DNA of 64,000 nt from Candidatus Cohnella colombiensis (GTDB lineage Bacteria > Bacillota > Bacilli > Paenibacillales > Paenibacillaceae), in the NCBI GenBank assembly GCA_029203125.1, contig CP119317.1, positions 3,410,001 to 3,474,000 on the forward strand, written 5' to 3'. A program made the position numbers and the translations under genes. Shown in pieces: positions 41,527-50,704 of this stretch (its first letter is position 1; each line of letters begins with the position of its first letter). Under the pieces are notes generated by a model. That model saw only the letters and a list, made by a program, of their open reading frames with translations, ran no database searches and was not told where the DNA came from.

Positions 41527-41561
41527 CTGAATATCCCCCTCTCATTCTCATCGATTAAGTA

Positions 41562-41614
41562 TGGTAAAATCAGTTTATACTTCTATTGACGTGGTAAAAA
41601 GATACAGATAGATA
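41562..41614 (+). promoter_or_regulatory. Promoter and direct repeats before the MocR gene
   Basis: TTGACG (41586-41591), 17 bp, TAGATA (41609-41614). TGGTAAAA occurs twice, at 41562-41569 and 41592-41599, exactly 30 bp apart (about three helical turns), which suits direct-repeat binding by a MocR dimer controlling both divergent genes. Confidence 0.5.
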
Positions 41615-41644
41615 AAATACAATGAGGTCAGATGAGGTGATACG

Positions 41645-43066
41645 ATGCTCGAGCTACTTCCCAACTTGATCAAGCAACCTGGGATCCCCCTCTACTTTCA
41701 GCTCTATCAATACATTAAAGAAGAGATCGTCACCGGTTCTATCGAAGTAGGCGCGAAGCTCCCTTCTATACGACAGCTTTCCAACCATCTTCACCTAAGT
41801 AAAAATACGATCGAAACTGCTTATCAGCAATTAATTGCCGAGGGGTACGTAGAAAGTCGAAGTCGTAGCGGCTTATATGTCATTTCAGTGGAAGAATCTA
41901 TTATCCCGCTAGTAGAAGAGGTACTCTCTAAAGATAAGCCTGTACCCCAGAAAGACGAATTCATAGAGCACATGATTAATTTTCAATATGGAGATGTTGA
42001 ACTCGAGCACTTCCCATTAGCGGTATGGAAGAAATGCTTAAATACCGCATTGCATGAAGCCCCCCTTCAAGACGTGCTCGGTTACGGGGAGAGACAGGGC
42101 AATATGGAGTTGCGTGTGGAAATCGCCCGCTACCTGTTTCAAGCTCGTGGAGTAAGGTGCTCTTCTGATCAGATTGTCATCTGCTCAGGCACACAGCAAG
42201 CTATTAATTTGCTTTGCCAATTGCTTCAACTGCAAGGCAAGCGGATCGCAATGGAGGAACCCGGATATCATGGTGTTCGCACCGTCTTTCACAATCACGG
42301 CTGCACGACCCACCCTATTCCGCTTGATTCCGATGGCATTAATGTAGAGCAACTGCAGCAATCGGGGGCAAATACTGTGTATGTCACCCCTTCGCATCAA
42401 TTTCCAATGGGGATGGTGCTCCCCATTCAGAAACGAAACCGTCTCCTGCAATGGGCCAACGCGTATGACAGTCTCATTATAGAGGACGATTATGACAGTG
42501 AATTCCGATATATCGGTCAGCCCATTCCTGCTTTGAAATCACTCGATCACAACGGGCGGGTCATCTATCTGGGTACGTTCTCGAAGTCGTTCCTACCCGC
42601 TATGCGGATGAGCTATATCGTCTTGCCTGATCCACTCGTCGCATCCTTTTGCGAACGACTTGAGCCCTATAGTCAATCGGCCTCTTCTCTGCTTCAGCAT
42701 GCAGTCATGAGATTTATGCGTAATGGACACTTTGAACGGCATATTCGCAAGATGCGACGACTTTATCACGCGAAGCATGAAGCGCTATTGAGTGCCGTTC
42801 ATACTTATATGGGAGATCGTGTAGAGGTGATTGGACAGAAGTCTGGGCTCCATCTATTACTTAACGTGCACAATAATCACACTCGCGACCAGCTCATTGC
42901 AAGCGCCAAAGCTGTTGGTGTTATCGTCTATTCGCCAAGACAATCTTGGTCTGAACCAGAAAGCTGCCCAGCATCTTATATCATGCTAGGCTTCGGTGGA
43001 CTGAGCGAACAAAGCATAGATACTGGAATACGAAAGCTCGCTCACGCTTGGTTTGACGGGCTGTGA
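41645..43066 (+). CDS. MocR/PdxR-family regulator (GntR HTH plus aminotransferase fold)
   Basis: It has 473 residues. The N-terminal winged helix (about 15-80: IPLYFQLYQYIKEEIVTGSI, LPSIRQLSNHLHLSKNTIETAY) joins a PLP-binding class I aminotransferase-like domain (about 120-470). The PLP lysine is in YLGTFSKSFLPAMRMSY, and DDYDSEFRY supplies the Asp. Such proteins sense PLP or amino-compound adducts; PdxR activates B6 synthesis, but others control GABA or D-Ala metabolism. The divergent FMN-protein gene is the likely target. Confidence 0.93.
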   Translation: MLELLPNLIKQPGIPLYFQLYQYIKEEIVTGSIEVGAKLPSIRQLSNHLHLSKNTIETAYQQLIAEGYVESRSRSGLYVISVEESIIPLVEEVLSKDKPVPQKDEFIEHMINFQYGDVELEHFPLAVWKKCLNTALHEAPLQDVLGYGERQGNMELRVEIARYLFQARGVRCSSDQIVICSGTQQAINLLCQLLQLQGKRIAMEEPGYHGVRTVFHNHGCTTHPIPLDSDGINVEQLQQSGANTVYVTPSHQFPMGMVLPIQKRNRLLQWANAYDSLIIEDDYDSEFRYIGQPIPALKSLDHNGRVIYLGTFSKSFLPAMRMSYIVLPDPLVASFCERLEPYSQSASSLLQHAVMRFMRNGHFERHIRKMRRLYHAKHEALLSAVHTYMGDRVEVIGQKSGLHLLLNVHNNHTRDQLIASAKAVGVIVYSPRQSWSEPESCPASYIMLGFGGLSEQSIDTGIRKLAHAWFDGL

Positions 43067-43118
43067 TATACTCTACTGAAAATGATCCTTCACTCTTGAA
43101 GGTTTAGGTGGTGACCTC

Positions 43119-45068
43119 ATGCCGGATTGGTCGTATCAGACACTTTTTCGTCCCGTTTTATTTCGTCTCCCTGCAAGGGTCGCTCGTACTGTTACGCTAA
43201 ACGCCATGCGCGGCGTTAGTCGTATCCCTGGCGGAACTTTCATCATAAAGACGCTCGGACATATGGAGCCCTCTCCGTTGCTTGAATCTCACCATTCGGC
43301 CATTATATTTTCTACTCCAGTCGGACTATCTGGGGGAGTTGATCCGCATGGCACTGCCCATCGCGCGCTCTCCCAATTCGGATTTGGCTTTGTCGAGCTT
43401 GGACCAATTACAAAGGAGCAGCAGATCACTACTGATCCCATTCGAATGGACCTCACCAACGAAGCACTGCTCTATCCATCAGAATATGAAAATGACGGAC
43501 TACAACGATTCATCCATCGGATTCGCAACCCAGGCCATCGTCTTCCCCTATTTGCACGTATTGCTGCGGATCAAGCCCATTCGGTAGATCATGCCGCTGA
43601 GGAGCTTCGCAGTCTTCATCATACTTTGTCCCATGAAAACTTGGCGGGGATCTATGTTGAAGCAATATCTGAGAAGCATGACCTCACCAGCAATAAAGAG
43701 CTTCTTCAGCAGATGACTGAACTGGCGCTCCAAGTACGGACAACCGATCACGATCATGCTCGCCAATTATTGTACTTATACATTCCTCTTGATTTCCCGA
43801 ATGACGAGCTTAAACAACTTCTTCAAGATGTCGATACTTCTCAGTGGGATGGGTTTGTCATCGGCAATGCAATTCATGAGCAAGATCGCATACGAATTGG
43901 CAAAGAAGGTCTAGCTTTATGTATCGATAAACTCCAGCTCCTACGTGAAATGACTGCTCCATCGGCGATCATTAAAGCAACCGCAGGTGTACATGAACCT
44001 CAAGATGCGTTAGACCTGCTCCATGCGGGAGCCGACTATATTCTCCTTCATAGTGGACTCGTCTTCTCTGGTCCTGGCCTTCCAAAGCGAATTAACGACG
44101 CTATTATTTACAATAAAATAAGCCAAACTCCTCCGCCTCCTGAACCGTCGTTCTGGAAGCATTGGGGCTGGCTCTCATTATTAGGGATTGGAATGATCAT
44201 CGGGGGCATGATCGCCTGGCTTATTGCCTCTTCATCGGTGTTGCTGTCTTATGATGAAGTTTTTCTTGGCATGACCCGTACCGAGGTCGGTTGGATTAAT
44301 CCGCACCTTCTGCATTTCATGTCACATGACCGCATCACCTTAGCAGGCACAATGATGTCATTAGGCATTCTCTACTACTATCTAGCGAAAAATGGTATAA
44401 GGCATGGTCTACACTGGGCCAAAACTGCAGTAATGTGCTCGGGTATTATAGGCTTCTCAAGCTTCTTCCTCTACTTAGGATATGGCTACTTTGATCCTAT
44501 TCATGCGGTTGCAGCAGCCATCTTGTTCCCGATGTTCATTCTTGCGATGCGAAGCAATCCAGATCAACCCTTGCGCTCGCCTGTAAATCTCCACAACAGT
44601 AGAGAATGGCGACTTGCAATGTGGGGACAGCTTTGCTTCGTTATACTTGGCTTTGCGCTATGCATCGGCGGGATCGTGATTGCTGGCGTTGGTGTCACTA
44701 ACGTGTTTGTCCCTCAGGACCTTACCTTTATGGGTCTTACACGTGAAGCTCTAAATAACGCCAACCCAAATCTTATTCCCCTCATCGCACATGACCGCGC
44801 AGGCTTCGGCGGGGCACTGTTATCCGATGCCGTTCTCATTCTTATTGTTGCCTTATGGGGACTTCAACAAGGGCAAAGATGGCAATGGTGGACGCTGTTA
44901 CTCGGCGGTGCACCTGGGTTCGTTGCAGGATTAAGCGTTCATTACGGCATCGGATATATGGACTTTATTCATTTGTTGCCCGCCTACTTTGCGCTAGCGC
45001 TCTATATTACAGGACTTATTTTACTCTACCCCTACTCGATGTCAGAAGTACGATCAGCCAAACGTTGA
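43119..45068 (+). CDS. Dihydroorotate-dehydrogenase-like domain fused to a duplicated membrane domain
   Basis: It has 649 residues. Residues 1-345 form a PyrD-like TIM barrel (IIFSTPVGLSGGVDPHGTAHRA, FGFGFVELGPIT, AGADYILLHSGLVFSGPGL). Residues about 350-645 hold roughly seven membrane helices in two similar halves, each with the pattern F-(L/M)-G-(M/L)-T-R ... N-P-x-L ... HDR ... G-Y-G-Y/I-x-D-(P/F)-IH. AGGTGGTG precedes the ATG. The enzyme's substrate and the membrane role are unknown; electron transfer to quinone is a guess. The 3' end overlaps the convergent DUF3900 gene by 37 bp. Confidence 0.8.
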   Translation: MPDWSYQTLFRPVLFRLPARVARTVTLNAMRGVSRIPGGTFIIKTLGHMEPSPLLESHHSAIIFSTPVGLSGGVDPHGTAHRALSQFGFGFVELGPITKEQQITTDPIRMDLTNEALLYPSEYENDGLQRFIHRIRNPGHRLPLFARIAADQAHSVDHAAEELRSLHHTLSHENLAGIYVEAISEKHDLTSNKELLQQMTELALQVRTTDHDHARQLLYLYIPLDFPNDELKQLLQDVDTSQWDGFVIGNAIHEQDRIRIGKEGLALCIDKLQLLREMTAPSAIIKATAGVHEPQDALDLLHAGADYILLHSGLVFSGPGLPKRINDAIIYNKISQTPPPPEPSFWKHWGWLSLLGIGMIIGGMIAWLIASSSVLLSYDEVFLGMTRTEVGWINPHLLHFMSHDRITLAGTMMSLGILYYYLAKNGIRHGLHWAKTAVMCSGIIGFSSFFLYLGYGYFDPIHAVAAAILFPMFILAMRSNPDQPLRSPVNLHNSREWRLAMWGQLCFVILGFALCIGGIVIAGVGVTNVFVPQDLTFMGLTREALNNANPNLIPLIAHDRAGFGGALLSDAVLILIVALWGLQQGQRWQWWTLLLGGAPGFVAGLSVHYGIGYMDFIHLLPAYFALALYITGLILLYPYSMSEVRSAKR

Positions 45069-46138
45069 AGCACATCGGTCAATTCTTCCGGATGCAACAG
45101 TTCAACAGGCGATACTCCCTTATCGAACTGAAAGGCATCTCCTTCAATTAGCACGACATACTTGCCATTCATGCGCGCAAGGTGAATGTGCTGACCATAG
45201 TCTGCCATCTTCGCCTTGACGCTTATGTCGTCTAGCTTAAATTTCAACTCCATCTCAGGCTGATGTTCGATGATCCGCTCTGCAGCTTCCATAACATGCT
45301 CATGCGTCCATTTCTCCTGCAACTCCCGCTTCTCGGACGACGCCCACACATCGAACTGCTGCTTCTCTTGCAGCATGCCCTCTGGCAATTGCTCCACTTC
45401 AATTTCGGCATCAGGAATCGGCGCTTGCCACTTCGTCTCGATATATTCCTGCACAAGCCCCATCATTTGATCGTTAACGATCTCAGGCTTCGACTTCTCA
45501 TAGCTAACATACTTAAGAAAATCTTCGAAGTAACGCGCATGTGATGCTTGGTGAATTTTCAACTCCCACTCCTCAAGCATCCCTTCCTCAGGCATATGCG
45601 GGTATTGAATCGATTTAATATTACGTGCATTTATCGCCATCTCAACATGAGAGATCAAGCTTTGCTCATCCGACACGCGAGCGATCTTCGATTCGAAGTC
45701 ACACTTCAGCAGAAACAAAAAAGGTTCATCGAATAATTCGTTTAACTTCGCTAACGCCAGTATGAATGCCCCGCCCCGGACCGCATTCGTATCCATATAG
45801 ATTCGCAGTAAATCATCACCGGATTGATGGAATTGTTGCGTGTCCTCAGCCATTCTGAGCCGTTGAAAAAGGTTGTAGTTTGGATTGCTAGACAGCTCAT
45901 GTCCAGGTTCTACGATGAATCTGCCAATCTTCGTCGGCACTTGTTCGTACGCAGGGTTCACCTCTGCCTTGCGCTTGGCGATCCGCTTAAACTCACTATC
46001 TAGAAACGCCTTTAGCTCACTATCTTGATACTCTTCATGCGACAGCGTCTGAAAGTGCTTATACTTTTTAGACCCATCGGAGCCGTTGCCTTCCGTTTGA
46101 ATAACGAAGAACGATAAAAACTGAATTGCAAATTTCAT
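45032..46138 (-). CDS. DUF3900-family protein
   Basis: About 368 residues from the ATG at 46138 (AAGGAG 11 bases upstream; MKFAIQFLSFFVIQTEG), although the frame is open a little further. It is a soluble, charged protein with alternating beta and helical stretches. YKHFQTLSHEEYQDSELKAFLDSEF and the middle RGGAFILALAKLNELFDEPFLFLLKC are the most conserved-looking parts. I recall the family only as a Bacillales domain of unknown function. Convergent overlap with the preceding gene implies tight packing but no functional link. Confidence 0.65.
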   Translation of the reverse strand: MKFAIQFLSFFVIQTEGNGSDGSKKYKHFQTLSHEEYQDSELKAFLDSEFKRIAKRKAEVNPAYEQVPTKIGRFIVEPGHELSSNPNYNLFQRLRMAEDTQQFHQSGDDLLRIYMDTNAVRGGAFILALAKLNELFDEPFLFLLKCDFESKIARVSDEQSLISHVEMAINARNIKSIQYPHMPEEGMLEEWELKIHQASHARYFEDFLKYVSYEKSKPEIVNDQMMGLVQEYIETKWQAPIPDAEIEVEQLPEGMLQEKQQFDVWASSEKRELQEKWTHEHVMEAAERIIEHQPEMELKFKLDDISVKAKMADYGQHIHLARMNGKYVVLIEGDAFQFDKGVSPVELLHPEELTDVLQRLADRTSDIE

Positions 46139-46320
46139 CTCGAAGCATGCTCCTTCTGTAATAATTTCTATATCATCATAAAGAGTCACTCTCTAACATA
46201 TGACTGTCATATGACTTATACATGACTGGTTTGATGCTATTGTGTGACGACAGTAACTAGTCTAAACGCTATACAATAACTTATAATAAAAACAAAAATA
46301 TGGAAGGTGTGTTAAAAATA

Positions 46321-46812
46321 ATGTCTATTACAGGGTATCTTTTCTCAGAAAACTGGCTTACTATTCTCATCATTATTCATGTATTATCCGCAATTATTGG
46401 AGTTGGTCCCACTTTTTTCGGCCACGTACTCCTGCGTAAAGGTCAAACGCTCGGACAACTAAGAGGTTCTCTCGCACTCTCACTGACGCTTGAGAAATTC
46501 CCAAAAATCTTAGGCTCAGTTGCCGTTGTCACTGGCATACTACTCGCATGGCTGGGAGACTATGGCTTTGATAAGCTATGGATTTATCTCTCCATCGCAG
46601 ATTATATCATTATCCAAGTCGTTGTAATCGCCTTCATGGCTCCTGCTGGGCAGAAAGCGGCAGCACTTGTATTTGCTGCGAATGACCCACTAGACCAACA
46701 AGCATCTCCACAAATTGCAGCAGCAGTTTCTCGAGCAAATGCGATTACATACATCCCAACTGTCCTAGGTGTTTTACTCTTCCTACTCATGTTCCTTAAA
46801 CCTATTCTGTAG
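46321..46812 (+). CDS. DUF2269-type integral membrane protein
   Basis: It has 163 residues with four membrane helices (about 12-33, 52-75, 82-105, 140-160). The pattern ILIIIHVLSAIIGVGPTFFGHVLL followed by TLEKFPKILGSVAVVTGILL and a final ITYIPTVLGVLLFLLMFLKP is that of the DUF2269 membrane family. GGAAGGTG lies 11 bases before the ATG at 46321; an in-frame ATG 21 bases earlier has no site. Function unknown. It ends at a shared terminator. Confidence 0.75.
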   Translation: MSITGYLFSENWLTILIIIHVLSAIIGVGPTFFGHVLLRKGQTLGQLRGSLALSLTLEKFPKILGSVAVVTGILLAWLGDYGFDKLWIYLSIADYIIIQVVVIAFMAPAGQKAAALVFAANDPLDQQASPQIAAAVSRANAITYIPTVLGVLLFLLMFLKPIL

Positions 46813-46835
46813 ACGAGAACGATGAACTTGAAGAC

Positions 46836-46868
46836 AACCTCATTTCCAGTTGAACTGGAAATGAGGTT
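46836..46868. terminator. Bidirectional terminator
   Basis: AACCTCATTTCCAGT and ACTGGAAATGAGGTT form a perfect 15-bp stem with a three-base loop between two convergent genes. Confidence 0.85.
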
Positions 46869-46878
46869 GTTGTTATGA

Positions 46879-47088
46879 CTACTTATTCACAATAATTAAG
46901 AAGATCACTAATATTGCCACGACAACTACAACATAGAACCAGGTTAGGCGAGCCCATTTCTTTCCGGTCCTCTGCATATAGCTAGGGTCTTCTTCACGAT
47001 TCCGCTTCGACGATCCGACGAGCATCGTAGCTACGAATGCTGCTACCATTACTACAATTACAACGATAAGCAATATTGTTGTATCCAT
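46879..47088 (-). CDS. Small two-helix membrane protein
   Basis: It has 69 residues with an N-terminal helix (about 4-25), a charged loop (SSKRNREEDPSYMQRTGKKWAR) and a C-terminal helix (about 47-67). GGGGAG lies about eight bases before the ATG. It lies 27 bp downstream of htpX on the same strand and may be cotranscribed with it, possibly in membrane quality control (inference). No family recognised. Confidence 0.65.
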   Translation of the reverse strand: MDTTILLIVVIVVMVAAFVATMLVGSSKRNREEDPSYMQRTGKKWARLTWFYVVVVVAILVIFLIIVNK

Positions 47089-47115
47089 CTATGTTGCTCC
47101 CCATTCCTTCGTCCT

Positions 47116-48006
47116 CTACAGATTGCTTTCTCGAAGTACACGAATCCGCTCTTCTAGATCAGGGTGAGTGGAAAACCACGATACAGCCTTCTTCTGTCCA
47201 CTAATCTTCAAGGATGCCACCGATGTTTGATTTTTCTCTACAATGGCGCGATCCTTGTAGCCTTGAAGTGTCTGCAATGCGTGTATCATCTTTTCCTTAC
47301 TCGTAAGCATCGCGCCGCCACGGTCTGCGTGGAATTCACGATGTCTCGAATAAGCGAATACGACTAAACTGCCAAGAATGGAAAATACAATTTGGAACAC
47401 GATGATCGCGATAATATGAACAATCGGTGCTAGCTCGTCTTTCACGAAGCGTGAAGCCGCCCATGCCGCAATCCGGGAGAGGAAGACAACGAATGTATTC
47501 ACAACCCCTTGCAGCAATGTCATTGTGACCATGTCTCCATTGACAATGTGCGCGATTTCGTGACCGATAATCGCTTCAACAGCATCACGATCCATCTCTT
47601 CTAGAAGCCCTGTGGACACAGCAACAAGTGAGCGCTTCTTAGATGGACCAGTTGCAAAGGCGTTTACTTCCTGCGACTGATAAGTCCCGACCTCAGGCAT
47701 ATGCGTCATACCCGCTGCACGCGCAATGCCATGTACCATATCAACTAATTCACGCTCATGTGAGCTTAAATTTTTACTTGGATCCAATACCTGTACGTTC
47801 ATCATCATTTTGGCCATCCAACGAGAAATCGCTAATGAGATGAATGCGCCAGTGAAGCCGACAATCGCACTAAAAATCAACAATGCGTTGAAATCGATCC
47901 CGCCGGATTCATTAATGTATGAGCGTACACCGAATACGGATAAAATAATACCAATCGTGAGCATCACAAGCAAGTTGGTTAAAATAAACATAACGATACG
48001 CTTCAT
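47116..48006 (-). CDS. htpX: Membrane metalloprotease HtpX
   Basis: A zinc endopeptidase of the M48 family that degrades damaged membrane proteins. It has 296 residues. Membrane helices at about 5-25 and 38-60 precede the active site GHEIAHIVNGD (His149, Glu150, His153), with the third ligand Glu in REFHADRGGAML. Two more helices flank these (about 165-185 and 195-217). The C-terminus WFSTHPDLEERIRVLRE is typical. Length and motifs match the family. Confidence 0.95.
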   Translation of the reverse strand: MKRIVMFILTNLLVMLTIGIILSVFGVRSYINESGGIDFNALLIFSAIVGFTGAFISLAISRWMAKMMMNVQVLDPSKNLSSHERELVDMVHGIARAAGMTHMPEVGTYQSQEVNAFATGPSKKRSLVAVSTGLLEEMDRDAVEAIIGHEIAHIVNGDMVTMTLLQGVVNTFVVFLSRIAAWAASRFVKDELAPIVHIIAIIVFQIVFSILGSLVVFAYSRHREFHADRGGAMLTSKEKMIHALQTLQGYKDRAIVEKNQTSVASLKISGQKKAVSWFSTHPDLEERIRVLRESNL

Positions 48007-48109
48007 TAAGGATTCTCCCCTCGAAATGTGTGAACTTTTTCTGCTTTTCTATCTCTATCTATTCTATTATACGTTACTTTTGAAAATCCCACATCTCCAA
48101 AAACATTCC

Positions 48110-48715
48110 TTATGCCGTCTCATGGTCTCTCGTGAACCACTTTTCTATTTTTTTGCTAATCCAGAGCGATGCGCCAACGAACAGTACAACATAGATCAAT
48201 TCCAACGGCCGCTCCATGAATCTATTCAAATCATGACCGATATACGATACAGACAGCACCATGATCGCCTTTCCAAAGATGATCGCAATCGCGAATGACC
48301 GTAGCCTCATTCGAGCAATGGCTGCAGCTATATTTACGACAACGAACGGTCCGACAGGAAAAATACTGAGCAAAAAAACATAACTGAATGCATTGCGCCG
48401 GACCCAGATGAGACTGGATTGCACCTTTGGCTTCTGCGCCATACGCTGGATATAGCGATGTCCCGAAATTTTTCGCACGATAAGAAACGTAGTCATGCAT
48501 CCGCTAACGATACCGATCCACGAATAGAGGAAGCCCCACCACATTCCATATACAGCAGCATTGACTCCGACAATAACCATCGTCGGTAGTGGAGGCACGA
48601 AAGATTTCATGAACGTTAAGAAGATGCCGGGGAATGGACCAAAATCTCTATATTGCTCCAGCATCTTTGTTATATTGTCTTCTGTTATTTGAGAAAGGAT
48701 ATCCGATAGCGACAT
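48110..48715 (-). CDS. VTT-domain (TVP38/TMEM64, DedA-like) membrane protein
   Basis: It has 201 residues with about five membrane segments. The VTT/SNARE-associated signature is visible in LTFMKSFVPPLPTMVIVGVNA, YSWIGIVSGCMTTFLIVRKISG and RRNAFSYVFLLSIFPVGPFVVVNIAAA. Family members act in lipid scrambling and undecaprenyl-phosphate flipping. The C-terminal tail is basic. It is a single gene; the role is inferred from the family only. Confidence 0.88.
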   Translation of the reverse strand: MSLSDILSQITEDNITKMLEQYRDFGPFPGIFLTFMKSFVPPLPTMVIVGVNAAVYGMWWGFLYSWIGIVSGCMTTFLIVRKISGHRYIQRMAQKPKVQSSLIWVRRNAFSYVFLLSIFPVGPFVVVNIAAAIARMRLRSFAIAIIFGKAIMVLSVSYIGHDLNRFMERPLELIYVVLFVGASLWISKKIEKWFTRDHETA

Positions 48716-48835
48716 AGAGGCAGCACCTTTACTCCCTTTTTTTCGGGGAAGTTATTTCACTACATGCTTTACATTATAACATTAGATCCTTACCTACTAT
48801 TATTAACCTATTACAGTACAATGAACACTTTTCTA

Positions 48836-48864
48836 TTGATAATGATTATCATTAATGGTAGCAT
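48836..48864 (+). promoter_or_regulatory. Promoter with embedded Fur box
   Basis: TTGATA (48836-48841), 17 bp, TAGCAT (48859-48864). The perfect 7-1-7 repeat TGATAAT-G-ATTATCA (48837-48851) covers the -35 and spacer, so iron-loaded Fur would block transcription. Confidence 0.85.
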
Positions 48865-48911
48865 AGTTACATCAAACATGTTTTACATAGATAAAAGGGA
48901 GAGAATTGATT

Positions 48912-49898
48912 ATGAACAGAAAGCATTCAACACTAGTCCTTTTGCTTCTCATCGTTGTAGCAATGCTCGCTACAGCGTGTGGCAAAAACAATTCAGCAAG
49001 TCCATCAGACTCAGTTAGCCCGTCAAGCAGCGAGTCGGCATCCCCAGTAGCAAGCGAGCCAGTAGCTTCTACAGAACCCGCAGCAACAACGAAGAAGATT
49101 ACCGACGGTCTCGGAAGAGACGTTGAAATCCCTGTTCACGCACAGCGAATTGTTGTTCTTGGTAATTACGGAGAAGTGACTAACCTCGGCGTTAAGCCAG
49201 TCGGAACGATTGGCTACTATCTCGACAAGTATGGCGAGGCACTAACTGCTGGAGTAGAAAACCTCGGACAAGATGAGGCTGATCTCGAAGCGATGCTTGC
49301 GCTAGACCCTGATCTTATTATTATTCCTAGCTATTTCACACCTGAGCTGCTTGAGGCGTATTCGAAAATCGCACCGACGGTAGCGACGCAATGGGGCTTG
49401 TCTCCTTTAGAGCATTTCGCAATATTGGCCGATTGGCTCGATCGAAAGGCTGAAGAGCAAGTATGGCTCGATAACTATGCGAAGAAAGTCGCTGAAGTGA
49501 AGGAGCAGTTAAAGCCTTTCAACGTTGCAGGTCAAAAAGCAGTTGTTATCCAATTCTGGAGCAACAATATTTATCAGCATGCAACTAACGTATTTTCACC
49601 ACTGTTTAATGATATCGGCTTTGTTCCGACGGAAGCGGAAGCTGCTGTTACCGCGACAGCTGCCATTTCTCAAGAAGCTGTTGTTGATTATGTAGGCGAT
49701 GCAGACCGATTGTTCATTCTTGTAGACGGTCAAGCTGACATTGACGTTTATAACGGTTTGAAAGATACTGTGTGGAAAAATATACCTGCAATTAAAAGCG
49801 GCAAAGTCTATCTCGTGGATAGCCCCCGTTGGAACGACTTCAGTACAACTGCAATGGAATGGATTCTTGATGATCTCACGAAAGTGATCGTAGATTAA
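48912..49898 (+). CDS. Iron-siderophore ABC transporter substrate-binding lipoprotein
   Basis: About 328 residues. A signal peptide with lipobox (VAMLATAC) leads to a Ser/Pro/Ala linker and a class III binding-protein fold: ITDGLGRDVEIPVHAQRIVVLG, LGVKPVGTIGYY, DLEAMLALDPDLIIIP and the C-terminal KSGKVYLVDSPRWNDFS. It is like the FhuD/YclQ/FecB group. GGGAGA precedes the ATG at 48912. A textbook Fur box overlaps its promoter, so iron limitation should induce it. No permease or ATPase gene is adjacent; it must share one encoded elsewhere. Confidence 0.93.
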   Translation: MNRKHSTLVLLLLIVVAMLATACGKNNSASPSDSVSPSSSESASPVASEPVASTEPAATTKKITDGLGRDVEIPVHAQRIVVLGNYGEVTNLGVKPVGTIGYYLDKYGEALTAGVENLGQDEADLEAMLALDPDLIIIPSYFTPELLEAYSKIAPTVATQWGLSPLEHFAILADWLDRKAEEQVWLDNYAKKVAEVKEQLKPFNVAGQKAVVIQFWSNNIYQHATNVFSPLFNDIGFVPTEAEAAVTATAAISQEAVVDYVGDADRLFILVDGQADIDVYNGLKDTVWKNIPAIKSGKVYLVDSPRWNDFSTTAMEWILDDLTKVIVD

Positions 49899-49985
49899 AG
49901 CATTCTCTCAGCAACAGCCGCCATCGGATATGGGGAATCCCTTGTATCTTTGGCGACTGTTGCATTGTATTTATGAGATACATGG

Positions 49986-50522
49986 TTACTTACCTTTATG
50001 TCTTCGTCTGGCAACGCTGTTACCATTGGCTTTGCGTGTTACACGTCGCTTTTGCGATGAAGCACGTGTACGGATTGTACGTTTCCGCTTCTTCTCGCTC
50101 ACTTCGTCTTGGGCACTTGGATCATGAGCGACCTGTGATGTACCCTTCTCTTCCGCTTGTTCATCTGTACCCGCTCTGTCGATGTCCCTCTGTTTCAAAC
50201 CTTCATCTGACAGTGAGGATACTTCTGCATCTTCGACCTTTTTGTCTGTCTCTTCCTCTGTGTTTCGTCTTTTTCTACCCCGTTTGGACTTCACTTCCAC
50301 CTTGATTTCGATTTTCCGCCCACCTTCAACTTCAATCTCCACTTCTTCAACCTTATTCCAGTCGATTTCATTTATAAAGCTCTCAAGCTTTTCATTCCGT
50401 TCTGTTAGCCCAATGGGTATGAGATCAAGCTTGCTTTTATGGCCATCATTATATTCAATTTTCAATTCGACAATCTCACCCTCGTGCTCCAATAGCTTGA
50501 TCAGCACATTCGATCCGTTCAA
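49986..50522 (-). CDS. Highly charged hypothetical protein
   Basis: Family not recognised. About 178 residues from a TTG at 50522 with AGGAAGGTG upstream (an ATG at 50543 has a poor site). The N-terminal ~75 residues look folded (VELKIEYNDGHKSKLDLIPIG, WNKVEEVEIEVEGGRKIEIKVEV). The rest is low-complexity: an acidic/Gln part (about 85-135) and then a very basic tail (KKRKRTIRTRASSQKRRVTRKA). The tail suggests nucleic-acid binding. It is convergent with the siderophore-binding gene. Confidence 0.6.
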   Translation of the reverse strand: MNGSNVLIKLLEHEGEIVELKIEYNDGHKSKLDLIPIGLTERNEKLESFINEIDWNKVEEVEIEVEGGRKIEIKVEVKSKRGRKRRNTEEETDKKVEDAEVSSLSDEGLKQRDIDRAGTDEQAEEKGTSQVAHDPSAQDEVSEKKRKRTIRTRASSQKRRVTRKANGNSVARRRHKGK

Positions 50523-50704
50523 TACTTTCACCTTCCTATCCATATTGGATGATTCCGCGCTTACCCTATTCTATTGATGTTCAACAACGTTGGCATGGGC
50601 AATTGTTACCGGGCATCTGCCTAAATATCGTTTACATTTTCATCAATTCGGCAACGATAGGAGAGATATATGTATCCCAACAAGAAAGGCTGGTCGAAGA
50701 ATCG

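Noticed and set aside
48764..49018. Small plus-strand ORF covering the Fur box and the start of the siderophore-binding gene
   Set aside because: It spans promoter elements and runs out of frame into a well-supported gene.
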